Assembly (NCBI RefSeq): GCF_003063625.1
Contig: NZ_CP026604.1
Location: forward strand, 4,814,065 to 4,878,064
Length of the DNA stretch: 64,000 nucleotides
Source: Saccharobesus litoralis
GTDB taxonomy: Bacteria > Pseudomonadota > Gammaproteobacteria > Enterobacterales > Alteromonadaceae
Reading direction: 5' to 3'
Shown here: one piece after another, positions 20,028-28,313 of the stretch
Layout: each line of letters begins with the position of its first letter
How positions within the stretch are numbered: position 1 is the stretch's first letter
Translations under genes and position numbers: made by a program
Notes under the pieces: generated by a model
What the model was told of the DNA's origin: nothing
Seen by the model: the letters and a program-made list of their open reading frames with translations, nothing else
The model's database searches: none

Positions 20028-20801
20028 ATGAAATCAACATTAACAATGATTGCGTTATCTGTTGTCGCATTAAACGCGGTAGCAGAAGAAGAAAAAAGCT
20101 GGCAAGCCAGCGCTGAGCTAGGTGCTATTTTCACTTCAGGTAACACAGAAACGACTTCTATCAAAGGTAAAATTGATGTCAAACAAGAACTAGAATCTTG
20201 GTCAAATCAATACATTTTTGATGCATTATTAAAAGAAGACGAAATCGAAAGTAAAGACAGTAACAATAATACCGTCAAACAAACGCAAAAAACGGCTGAA
20301 AAATACTTTTTGTCAGCGCAAGGTAACTACAAGCTTAATACCAAAGGCTCATCACTATTTGTATACGGCTCGCACACTGACGACAAATTTGGTGGTGTGA
20401 CCAAATACAGCACCATATCGGCTGGTTATGGCCAACATCTTTATAAAACTTCAACTAGCTTACTAAAAGCAGACATCGGTCCGGGTTATGTTTGGAGCAA
20501 ACAAGCTGATAAAACGGACGGCACTGAAGGTAAAGAAGATAATTCAGGTATCATTCGTTTATCCGCTGACTACCGCTGGAAAATAAACGAATTCGCGACC
20601 TTTACCCAAGCTGTTAGTTTTGAAGTACCAACCGACAGTGATAAAAACCGTCGTAGTAAGTCTGTTACAGGTTTTGCCGCTAAAATCAGTGAGTCTATGC
20701 AAATGAAGTTAGGCTTAACGGCAATTAATAACTCAGAAGTCGTAGAAGGCCGCGAAAAAACCGATATTGAAACAACAGTGACTGTGGTTTACAACTTCTA
20801 A
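20028..20801 (+). CDS. DUF481 family outer-membrane protein (YdiY-like)
   Basis: The 257-residue product has a short signal peptide ending in NAVA and a DUF481-type beta-barrel. Typical features are an early ASAELGAIFTSGNTETTSI, a central LLKADIGPGYVWS, and a C-terminus ending in TTVTVVYNF with the terminal Phe of outer-membrane barrels. Members of this family are salt- or stress-induced barrels of unknown function in several proteobacteria. The ATG at 20028 has a TAAGGA site 7 bases upstream, so an in-frame upstream start at 19956 was rejected. It is followed by a strong terminator and may be read with mscS. Confidence 0.88.
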   Translation: MKSTLTMIALSVVALNAVAEEEKSWQASAELGAIFTSGNTETTSIKGKIDVKQELESWSNQYIFDALLKEDEIESKDSNNNTVKQTQKTAEKYFLSAQGNYKLNTKGSSLFVYGSHTDDKFGGVTKYSTISAGYGQHLYKTSTSLLKADIGPGYVWSKQADKTDGTEGKEDNSGIIRLSADYRWKINEFATFTQAVSFEVPTDSDKNRRSKSVTGFAAKISESMQMKLGLTAINNSEVVEGREKTDIETTVTVVYNF

Positions 20802-20821
20802 TTAAAACTGTTTATCGACCT

Positions 20822-20848
20822 AAAAAGCAGGTCTTAGACCTGCTTTTT
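20822..20848 (+). terminator. Rho-independent terminator after the DUF481 gene
   Basis: The stem AAAAAGCAGGTC-TTA-GACCTGCTTTTT is followed by TT. It starts 20 bases after the stop codon. Confidence 0.93.
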
Positions 20849-20879
20849 TGTTAACTATTTAGTATCTTAACCAGCGGGT

Positions 20880-21075
20880 TTCCAACCATTTAGAGCTTTG
20901 ATGTAGATAAGATACAAGACGAGACTTGCCTTCTGAACCCTACTTTTGGATCCTGGATGAATTGCAGGTACTTAAGATTTGTCTGGAAGTAAATTTTTAG
21001 TTTTGCTCTTTCGGACAGAAAAATATGCAGGTTCTGCAAGCATAAATGCTCGCCCACCAAGGAATTTAATACTTT
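20880..21075 (-). repeat. Repeat family B, copy B1
   Basis: This gene-free stretch holds GCAGGTACTTAAGATTTGTC at 20964-20983, whose exact reverse complement recurs at 26772-26791. It also holds TGCAAGCATAAATGCTCGCCC, close to TGCAGGCAAATGCTCACC at the other copy. Outer borders are uncertain. A 63-codon frame across it is not a supported gene. Confidence 0.65.
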
Positions 21076-21147
21076 AATCAACCCAAGGGGTCCCCGCCTG
21101 TTTACAAATCCTTAGCGCTGAAAATGAATTACAGGCTAAGTAAAAGA

Positions 21148-21837
21148 CTATAACTGACAAGCTTGCCAATAAATACTGGGCTGCCAGAATTGATTACCTA
21201 CCTGTAATTGCAAATTAACAGCCGATGGCGCTTGCTTTAAATCGGCTAAGCGTCCAGTGAAAGTGGTATCGGCTGAGTGCCAGCTTTTTAGTTTTAATCC
21301 TAAGGTTTGTTTGTCTTGCGACACACTTTCAACCACGGCATGTAATTGCACGCTTGAGTAATAGCGCTTATTTTTAATTTGATAATCGACATCTACATTA
21401 TCTCGGCAAACTAAATCACCTAAGCTGTAGTCAGCATCCAACACCGCGGCTTGCATCACATGCGGGTTTGGTTTTACATCCGTCCCATCCGTTGTGATTG
21501 AAGTTTCTATCTCTGGCTGTTTCTCTGCCTCATTCTCGGACTTGTGTGGTTTAGCTGAAGATTGTGTTGTGGCTAACGAAGCTATTTCTGCCGGTTTAGG
21601 GCTGGCGCCTGCTAACCAACGCGGTTTATTAACCACAGCCACTTGCTCACTAAATTGCTGTTTAGCGCCTATCGGCGACACTTGCACAGTGGCGTTTTTC
21701 GCTTGAATAATTTTCGGTACGGGCTTTTGAATTTCGGACTGAGCTACCGCGTTAACTGGGGCTGGCTGTTGTGCCTGAGGAAGTAATTGACAAGCAGAAA
21801 GCGTAAAACAAGATAATAGTAAAACAGGACGAAACAT
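21148..21837 (-). CDS. Lipoprotein of unknown function downstream of pta
   Basis: The product is about 229 residues from the ATG at 21837 (a TTG four codons upstream is an alternative). It starts MFRPVLLLSCFTLSACQL, a lipoprotein signal with lipobox LSAC. A long Gln/Ala/Pro/Lys-rich region of low complexity follows. The C-terminal domain of about 95 residues begins near YSLGDLVCRDNVDVDYQ and ends QPSIYWQACQL; its two cysteines could pair. I recognise no family. It starts about 60 bases after the pta stop on the same strand, so it may be read from the ackA-pta transcript, though no functional link is evident. Confidence 0.75.
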   Translation of the reverse strand: MFRPVLLLSCFTLSACQLLPQAQQPAPVNAVAQSEIQKPVPKIIQAKNATVQVSPIGAKQQFSEQVAVVNKPRWLAGASPKPAEIASLATTQSSAKPHKSENEAEKQPEIETSITTDGTDVKPNPHVMQAAVLDADYSLGDLVCRDNVDVDYQIKNKRYYSSVQLHAVVESVSQDKQTLGLKLKSWHSADTTFTGRLADLKQAPSAVNLQLQVGNQFWQPSIYWQACQL

Positions 21838-21900
21838 CGAAGTTAACAAGCTTAAAAATGAATTTAGCTATGTTAACCCCGATTTATCAGTGCAACAAGA

Positions 21901-24054
21901 TTAACCTTGCGTCGCTTGAATAGCCGTAAGGGCAATCGTGTAGACAATATCATCGACCAAAGCGCCGCGAGACAAGTCATTAACCGGTTTAGCAATACCT
22001 TGCAGCATAGGGCCAATACTGACTAAATTTGCACTTCTTTGCACAGCTTTATATGTGGTGTTACCCGTGTTCAGATCAGGAAAGACTAACACATTAGCTT
22101 GGCCCGCCACTTGACTGTCCGGTGCCTTTTTAGCCGCGACACTCGGCATCACTGCCGCGTCATACTGCAAAGGACCATCAATCGTTAAATCTGGACGTTT
22201 TTGCTGTGCAAGGTGGGTCGCCAAGGCAACTTTTTCTACATCAGCCCCTGCACCTGAGCTACCTGTACTATAACTCACCATTGCCACCTTAGGTTGAATG
22301 CCAAAGGCCGCTGCTGAATCAGCTGACTGGATAGCAATATCAGCCAATTGCTCAGCACTGGGATCAGGATTAATTGCACAATCACCATAAACCAATACTT
22401 GATCAGGCAACAACATAAAGAATATTGAAGAAACAAGACTAGCGTCTTTCGCCGTTTTCACTATCTGTAAAGGCGGGCGGATGGTATCCGCTGTAGAGTG
22501 CACCGCGCCAGAGACTAATCCATCCACTTTATTAGCGGCTAACATCATAGTCCCTAGCATTACATTGTCTTGTAATTGTTGGCTGGCTAATTCTGGTGTC
22601 ATCCCTTTATGCTGACGCGCATCAACTAACGCTTGAATATAATCATCAGCTATCGCTTGTGGATCTACAATATCGACATAACCATTTAGCTCTACACCTT
22701 GCTGCAACGCAATGCGCTCAATCTCTTGTTGGTCGCCTAATAGCACACAACGGGCAATGCCACGTTTGCCACAAATAGCAGCCGCTTTGATTGTTCTTGG
22801 TTCATTACCTTCGGGTAACACAATGGTTTTACTCGCTTGGCGCGCTCGTTCAGTAAGCAAATAACGAAATGCCGCAGGAGATAATTTATTGCGCTGTAAC
22901 CCAGATTTATTAGCCAATCCCTGCAACCAGTTTTTATCAAAACAAGATGCCAAATGGTTGTTGACCTTTTCAATGCGCTGCTCATCATCAATTGGCACTT
23001 CAAAATTAAACTGCTGTAAATTAATCGCAGTTTGCCAAGTATCTAACTCAGTTAACAGTAAAGGTAACCCTGCTTGCAAAGCTTGATCGCACAGCGACAT
23101 AATTTCAGGTTGTGGCTTGATACCACCAGTTAATAATATAGCGCCAATTTTAGTCCCGTTCATCGCAGCTAAGCAGGCGGCAACAATAACGTCATTGCGA
23201 TCCCCAGGGGTCACCAATAAGGTATTGGCATTAAAATGGGTCACCATATTAGCAACCGTACGCGCACAAAAGTTAATAGAGCGTAAACGTCGGTATTCCA
23301 TATCGCCTTGATTAAGCACCTCGACTGGTAAGCTCGCGAGTAAATCTTTCACCCTTGGCGCAACCAAATCGAATTGCCAACCAATCGTTGCCAAAATCGG
23401 CAAACCTTTATTTTTAAACAAAGGTAACTCGCGGATGGTTTGGCTAACTTGCTGGTATTTTTCGCGAGCCTGCGCTTTCGTTTTGGCACTGTTGTCTAAA
23501 GCCAAACGCCCTTGCTGATCATCTGGCATACCGACTTTATTAAACACACACCCTAAAACGTGCTCAGCACCAACCCCACCGTAATTGCCGATGGCAATAT
23601 CTATCATGTCCTGCAAATGGCAATAACTATGCTCATTTGGCGCCGCAACAAAAATGACATCCGCCCCTAATGCCGTCGCGATAAGACGATTGATACGGCT
23701 TGCATAGGCCTGACCACGTGTATGCACTAAGCCTTCGAGTACAACTAACTCATTACCTTGAAACTGCGACTCATAACGCCCGACTATTTGTTCCAGCAGT
23801 TCGTCATCATTACCCGAACTTAACCACTGCTCAGCTTGCAAAATATCAAATGGTTGGGCGGTTTTAACGACACCGCTCGCGTTAATAATAGCCGTCGACT
23901 TTTCCGGCCCCGCATCATCATCTCGAGGCTGAGCTATTGGTTTAAAAAAGCCGACATTCAGTCCTTGCTGCTCCATAGCCCGCACTAAGCCCATACTCAC
24001 CGACGTTAAGCCGACATCCATTCCAACCGGCACCAACATAATTGCATGTGACAT
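21901..24054 (-). CDS. pta: Phosphate acetyltransferase
   Basis: Pta interconverts acetyl-CoA and acetyl phosphate. The 717-residue protein is the long gammaproteobacterial type. It has an N-terminal P-loop-like domain beginning MLVPVGMDVGLTSVSMGLVRA, a central DRTGG-type domain (VTPGDRNDVIVAACLAAMNG), and a C-terminal catalytic domain from about residue 390 with IVLPEGNEPRTIKAA and SSGAGADVEKVALAT. It follows ackA by 12 bases, forming the standard acetate operon. Confidence 0.98.
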   Translation of the reverse strand: MSHAIMLVPVGMDVGLTSVSMGLVRAMEQQGLNVGFFKPIAQPRDDDAGPEKSTAIINASGVVKTAQPFDILQAEQWLSSGNDDELLEQIVGRYESQFQGNELVVLEGLVHTRGQAYASRINRLIATALGADVIFVAAPNEHSYCHLQDMIDIAIGNYGGVGAEHVLGCVFNKVGMPDDQQGRLALDNSAKTKAQAREKYQQVSQTIRELPLFKNKGLPILATIGWQFDLVAPRVKDLLASLPVEVLNQGDMEYRRLRSINFCARTVANMVTHFNANTLLVTPGDRNDVIVAACLAAMNGTKIGAILLTGGIKPQPEIMSLCDQALQAGLPLLLTELDTWQTAINLQQFNFEVPIDDEQRIEKVNNHLASCFDKNWLQGLANKSGLQRNKLSPAAFRYLLTERARQASKTIVLPEGNEPRTIKAAAICGKRGIARCVLLGDQQEIERIALQQGVELNGYVDIVDPQAIADDYIQALVDARQHKGMTPELASQQLQDNVMLGTMMLAANKVDGLVSGAVHSTADTIRPPLQIVKTAKDASLVSSIFFMLLPDQVLVYGDCAINPDPSAEQLADIAIQSADSAAAFGIQPKVAMVSYSTGSSGAGADVEKVALATHLAQQKRPDLTIDGPLQYDAAVMPSVAAKKAPDSQVAGQANVLVFPDLNTGNTTYKAVQRSANLVSIGPMLQGIAKPVNDLSRGALVDDIVYTIALTAIQATQG

Positions 24055-24066
24055 AAGAAACTCCTT

Positions 24067-25326
24067 TTAGTTAATTTGGCTAACACTATTTTGACGAACA
24101 TTATTTTGATGAGCATTAACCTGACTAACGCGTAATGCATCACCCGCGATCACGCGTTCTTCATTGGTTGGGATCACTAAGGCAGTGGTAGACTGAGCAA
24201 GGGTAATTTGTCCAGCTTGCCCAGCCACTGTGTCTTGGTTGGCAGTTTCGTCCAGTACAAAACCCAGTAAGCAAAGTTGGTCTAATACCCGTGCGCGAAT
24301 AGGTGCGGCATTTTCACCAATGCCGCCGGTAAATACCAAGGCATCTAAACGCCCTAAAGGTACGGCATGAGCCGCGATTGATTTAGCTAATTGATAACAA
24401 AACACATCCAAGGCCAGTTTGGCTAATTCATCTCCTTGCTGTTCGGCATGTAATAAAGCTCGGCAATCATTACTGTGCTGCGACAATCCTAATAAGCCAC
24501 TTTTCTTATTAAGTAACTCATTAACTTGTTGGCTAGTTAACCCCAAGTTATCCGTCATAAAATGTAAAATCCCTGGGTCTATGTCGCCACAACGTGTGCC
24601 CATCACTAATCCGGCTAAAGGGGTTAACCCCATACTGGTATCAACACTCTTGCCTTCTTTAACCGAAGCCAGTGAACAGCCGTTGCCCAAATGCGCTGTC
24701 ACTAAACAAAGCTTATTAGCGGGTTGCTGCAATAAATTAGCGGCTTGCTGAGCAACATATTGATGACTCGTGCCATGAAAACCATACTTACGAACTCCAT
24801 GATCAGTATAGAAATTGCGGGGTAAAGCGTAAGTAAAGGCTTGCTTAGGCATGGTTTGATGAAATGCCGTGTCAAAAACGGCTACCTGAGGTAAATGCGG
24901 AAACGCCGCTTGCGCCGCATTAATACCAACCAAATTTGCCGGATTGTGTAAAGGCGCGAGTGGGTTTAACGCTTCTATTTTTAATTTAACCGCCTCATCA
25001 ACTAACACAGAATCGACAAATGCTTCACCACCATGCACCACTCTATGCCCCACCGCCTTAATACTTGAACCTAGCTGTTGCTTTTCAATAATGGCGACCA
25101 ATTTATCGATAGCCTTTTGATGATCCGCCACTTGATGATCAGTCACTTGGGACAAGGAACACTGGTGTTTATCACCTTGTTGACGATAAATAAAACGAGC
25201 TTCGTCAGTTAATAAACATTCAGCGAGTCCTGACAAAATCTCATTCCCCGTTTGTGGGTCGATTATTGCAAATTTGAGCGATGAGCTACCGCAATTAAGT
25301 ACCAATGCATAGTTGGCGTTTAACAT
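24067..25326 (-). CDS. ackA: Acetate kinase
   Basis: AckA makes ATP and acetate from acetyl phosphate and ADP in overflow metabolism, or runs in reverse. The 419-residue protein shows the ASKHA-fold signatures NCGSSSLKFAI at the N-terminus, GFHGTSHQYV, HLGNGCSLASVKEGKSVDTS, GTRCGDIDPGI and FTGGIGENA. The C-terminus carries an unusual Asn/Gln-rich tail, NAHQNNVRQNSVSQIN, past the usual end of the family. It lies directly upstream of pta. Confidence 0.98.
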   Translation of the reverse strand: MLNANYALVLNCGSSSLKFAIIDPQTGNEILSGLAECLLTDEARFIYRQQGDKHQCSLSQVTDHQVADHQKAIDKLVAIIEKQQLGSSIKAVGHRVVHGGEAFVDSVLVDEAVKLKIEALNPLAPLHNPANLVGINAAQAAFPHLPQVAVFDTAFHQTMPKQAFTYALPRNFYTDHGVRKYGFHGTSHQYVAQQAANLLQQPANKLCLVTAHLGNGCSLASVKEGKSVDTSMGLTPLAGLVMGTRCGDIDPGILHFMTDNLGLTSQQVNELLNKKSGLLGLSQHSNDCRALLHAEQQGDELAKLALDVFCYQLAKSIAAHAVPLGRLDALVFTGGIGENAAPIRARVLDQLCLLGFVLDETANQDTVAGQAGQITLAQSTTALVIPTNEERVIAGDALRVSQVNAHQNNVRQNSVSQIN

Positions 25327-25541
25327 ATTGTGTCCTATGTGTGAGAGGATTTGTTACTTTAAGTATGTTAGTAGGCTATAAGTAAAAGATGCTGATACAG
25401 ATCAAGTGCGGTGATGAGAAAGTCAAATAAACCAATTTGGAAAATGTGAAAAATTGTTAACGGCAGACATATAGCACTAGTAATTTCACCATGTCTACAC
25501 TAATCTAACGCCTCTTTACATTTTTGAAGTAGTTTTTACCT

Positions 25542-26678
25542 ATGATTTACAACTCGATATCTAAATTTTTAAAATTTTCTGCTGTAGCAACAGCTGTTAT
25601 GTGTGCGTCTGCCCAAGCCACTATTGTAAAAATAGAAACCAATATGGGCGATATCGAGGTTAACCTCTTTGATGAGACCACTCCGAAAACAGTGAAAAAT
25701 TTTTTATGGTATGTAAACAACGGGGATTACGACAATGCCTACTTTCATCGCTCTGTGCGAGATTTTATTATTCAAACAGGTAGTTTTAGATTCAGTCAAG
25801 AGAATGATCAAACAGAGGAAAGAACGAACCCTATCGCTACCAACGATCCTGTAGAAAATGAACCTATATATTCTAATATTGAAGGGACTATTGCGATGGC
25901 CAAAATAGGAGGCCAAGAAAACAGTGCAACCGCAGGCTGGTTCTTTAATCTTGATGATGATAACGACGATATTTTGGACACTCAAAATGGCGGCTTTACC
26001 GTATTTGGTCAAGTCGTATCCGGTTTAGATATTGTGCAAAACATGGGCGACGTCGATATTTATAAAGCTGGTGGGGCTTTCGATGAACTGCCTTTGCAAA
26101 ACTACGACTCAAACGAAGCTGCCACTCGCGAAAACTTAGTGATAATTAATAAAATTAGCATTATTGACCCCAGTGAAGACAGTGCTAAAAATTTATCACC
26201 AGTAGTAAACACCGAAATATACGAATTAAATAAAGAATTAATCACTAATACTAAATCTGAGATAGAAAAATTTATTACAGAAGTCGAGGGTTATAAAACA
26301 GCTGCTGAAACAGCTAAAACAGCAGCAAGCTCTATATCATCTGAGAAAGCTGAAATTGCAGATACCGCACTCACAAAAATAGAAGAAACCATAACGGAGC
26401 TAAATACTTATCTCGCACCTGCTGAACAGTACATTGCAGATTTGCAGGCTGCTGAAAACAACAACGAAAATGTATTGTCACTAATACCCATTCGAGTAGA
26501 AGCTATGTCTACATACAGTGATGCTTTCGATGCAAAAACAGTGGCAAAGAATCAATTGGAGATTGCCCAAAACGCGGCTAAACAAGAAGATTCAGGTGGC
26601 GGTTCACTATCAGCATTACTGATCGCCGCTTTTGGTCTGTTAATTGGTCGTCGTCGCTTATCTAAGCAACCGAGATAA
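25542..26678 (+). CDS. Secreted cyclophilin-type peptidyl-prolyl isomerase with helical region and GlyGly-CTERM tail
   Basis: Residues 1-26 form a signal peptide ending in AQA. Residues about 27-205 are a cyclophilin domain (IETNMGDIEVNLFDETTPKT, YFHRSVRDFIIQTGSF with the catalytic Arg, FTVFGQVVSGLDIVQNM), which in this family catalyses cis/trans isomerisation of prolyl bonds. Residues about 215-345 are Ala/Glu/Lys/Thr-rich and predicted helical, probably coiled coil. The last 27 residues are GGGS, a hydrophobic stretch (LSALLIAAFGLLIG) and RRRL, the layout of a GlyGly-CTERM sorting signal processed by rhombosortase. The protein may therefore be surface-attached or released. The gene stands alone with a strong terminator. 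Confidence 0.9.
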   Translation: MIYNSISKFLKFSAVATAVMCASAQATIVKIETNMGDIEVNLFDETTPKTVKNFLWYVNNGDYDNAYFHRSVRDFIIQTGSFRFSQENDQTEERTNPIATNDPVENEPIYSNIEGTIAMAKIGGQENSATAGWFFNLDDDNDDILDTQNGGFTVFGQVVSGLDIVQNMGDVDIYKAGGAFDELPLQNYDSNEAATRENLVIINKISIIDPSEDSAKNLSPVVNTEIYELNKELITNTKSEIEKFITEVEGYKTAAETAKTAASSISSEKAEIADTALTKIEETITELNTYLAPAEQYIADLQAAENNNENVLSLIPIRVEAMSTYSDAFDAKTVAKNQLEIAQNAAKQEDSGGGSLSALLIAAFGLLIGRRRLSKQPR

Positions 26679-26710
26679 GTAACTTAACCAAGGCAAGATA
26701 ACTAATAAGT

Positions 26711-26737
26711 AAAAAGCCGGACAAGTCCGGCTTTTTT
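26711..26737 (+). terminator. Rho-independent terminator after the cyclophilin gene
   Basis: The stem AAAAAGCCGGAC-AA-GTCCGGCTTTTTT carries its own T-run. Confidence 0.93.
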
Positions 26738-26739
26738 AA

Positions 26740-26830
26740 CAAGCTCTGCAAGCATACAAGATTTTGTTCCCGACAAATCTTAAGTACCTGCATCCCTGCA
26801 GGCAAATGCTCACCTACCCGACTTTAATAA
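26740..26830 (+). repeat. Repeat family B, copy B2
   Basis: It contains GACAAATCTTAAGTACCTGC at 26772-26791, the exact reverse complement of a segment of copy B1, then CCTGCAGG and GCAAATGCTCACCTACC. The outer borders are not clear. It lies just after the cyclophilin terminator and just beyond the 3' end of the convergent minus-strand gene. Confidence 0.65.
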
Positions 26831-26839
26831 ACAGTCGCG

Positions 26840-27367
26840 CTATCTCGAACACTGTTGCTTGTCGGATTTAAAAAATTCGATATTGGTAAACTGGTTATTT
26901 ACTGCTATTAAGCAATAAGGGTAAGTAATAGCTTGTGTTACATCACATAAAATGGGAGGAGATACCTCGGTATAATATATATTCAGTGTACTGGCTTTAA
27001 CCACAAAATTATCAAATTCTAGCTTGTAACCGGATGATGGTTTTAGCCCTAGATGCAAGGCAACAACCTGCTGTTGCGTGAAGTCGATGGTCGGCGGTGT
27101 TTCATCTAAATTTAAGTCACTATTGGCAAATACATGTAAATAATTATTCTCATCAGTTATCACCTGCTTGGTTTCAACTTCCATCGTTGTATAACCAGCC
27201 ACTGCAGGGCATTTGATAACTTGTATCAATCCTTGTTTAACCGCGGTTTCTAAAGCATTAGGTATTTCTTCATTCTCTTTGGCTTTTTCTTTATTACGTC
27301 CGTTGTCGTTCGAATGACAAGCTACAACTAAGAAAGCCAATAGTGTCGCTAAGATTTTATGTGTCAT
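26840..27367 (-). CDS. Lipoprotein with PrcB-type C-terminal domain
   Basis: The product is about 175 residues. A lipoprotein signal has lipobox VVAC (LLAFLVVACHSND), then a short charged Asn/Lys/Glu linker. The region from about residue 75 matches the PrcB C-terminal domain pattern, with FTQQQVVALHLGLKPSSGYKLEF, a following YYTEVSPP, and ITYPYCLIAV near the end. PrcB-type domains occur in protease-associated proteins of the outer envelope; the function here is unknown. The ATG at 27367 has AAGGA eight bases upstream and is preferred to the TTG two codons earlier. Nothing next to it suggests a protease partner. Confidence 0.75.
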   Translation of the reverse strand: MTHKILATLLAFLVVACHSNDNGRNKEKAKENEEIPNALETAVKQGLIQVIKCPAVAGYTTMEVETKQVITDENNYLHVFANSDLNLDETPPTIDFTQQQVVALHLGLKPSSGYKLEFDNFVVKASTLNIYYTEVSPPILCDVTQAITYPYCLIAVNNQFTNIEFFKSDKQQCSR

Positions 27368-27552
27368 GTTCAATTTCCTTTTGCTATGTTAACTGTATTG
27401 ACTCATGTTTTTAGAGTCGACTAGTAATATACCCCTTAAAAATAAAATAACCCCCCTAAAACGATGACACTAACGTTCGATTAGGTTATTCGTTAGCATT
27501 TCGCCCTAACTCAAGTACACTCATTAAAGGCTTATGTAACGGAAGATAATCA

Positions 27553-28239
27553 ATGAGTATTAGTCAAATAATAATAGGCTTAATGGTGCTATTAATTGTT
27601 GGTTTAATTATAAAAGGGGTTAAAAATCACCGGCGCTACCACAGCATTAAACAACGTAAAGACTTTATTAATAGCTATTCATTTCCCGACGCAATTAACA
27701 GCAAGCTGAAAAGCAAATACTCGTTTTTAAGCGAAAAAGACTTAAGCCAAGTGCAACAAGGGTTACGAGACTGGTTTTATGTGTGTAATGCAGCTTGTAA
27801 CAAGCCAGTGTCTATGCCGTCTCAAGTAGTGGATGATGCGTGGCACGAGTTTATTCTGTATACCAAACTATATGCAAAGTTTTGCCAAGGGGCATTTGGT
27901 CAATTTTTACATCACACTCCCGCCGAAGCGATGCTATCGCCAACCAAAGCACAACAAGGGATCAAACGCGCTTGGCGTATTGCCTGTAAACGCGACAAAA
28001 TCAACCCACATAAGCCAAGTCGCTTACCCTTATTGTTCGCGATTGATAAACAATTAAATATTCCTAACGGCTTTTACTACAGCAAAAACTGCACGCGCAG
28101 CAAAAACAACGAACAGTGCGCTAACAGCATCAGTTGTAGTAGTTGCAATACAGGTTGCGATGGCTATATGGATAGCGCAGATAGTAGCAGTACTAGCGAT
28201 AGTGGCAGTGGCTGTAGCAGTTGTGGTGGCGGAGACTAA
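27553..28239 (+). CDS. Membrane-anchored GRDP-like (glycine-rich domain-containing) protein
   Basis: The 228-residue protein begins with one membrane span (ISQIIIGLMVLLIVGLIIKG, residues 3-22). Its central domain, about residues 40-155, shows MPSQVVDDAWHEFILYTKLY followed by AKFCQGAFGQFLHHTP. These are marks of the GRDP-like (PF07173-type) family known from plant glycine-rich-domain proteins and many bacteria, where it is of unknown function. The last 50 residues are Cys/Ser/Gly-rich (SCSSCNTGC, SGCSSCGGGD), perhaps for metal binding or disulfides. Ribosome site GGAAG. It stands alone. Confidence 0.8.
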   Translation: MSISQIIIGLMVLLIVGLIIKGVKNHRRYHSIKQRKDFINSYSFPDAINSKLKSKYSFLSEKDLSQVQQGLRDWFYVCNAACNKPVSMPSQVVDDAWHEFILYTKLYAKFCQGAFGQFLHHTPAEAMLSPTKAQQGIKRAWRIACKRDKINPHKPSRLPLLFAIDKQLNIPNGFYYSKNCTRSKNNEQCANSISCSSCNTGCDGYMDSADSSSTSDSGSGCSSCGGGD

Positions 28240-28313
28240 CCCGCTGTATTGATAGCACTACATGGAAATCCCTACATGAAAAGCTCAGCCACTAGATGAT
28301 CAATTCACGCGCT

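Noticed and set aside
20890-21081. 63-codon frame on the minus strand
   Set aside because: It lies inside repeat copy B1, has no ribosome site, and shows no protein-like pattern.
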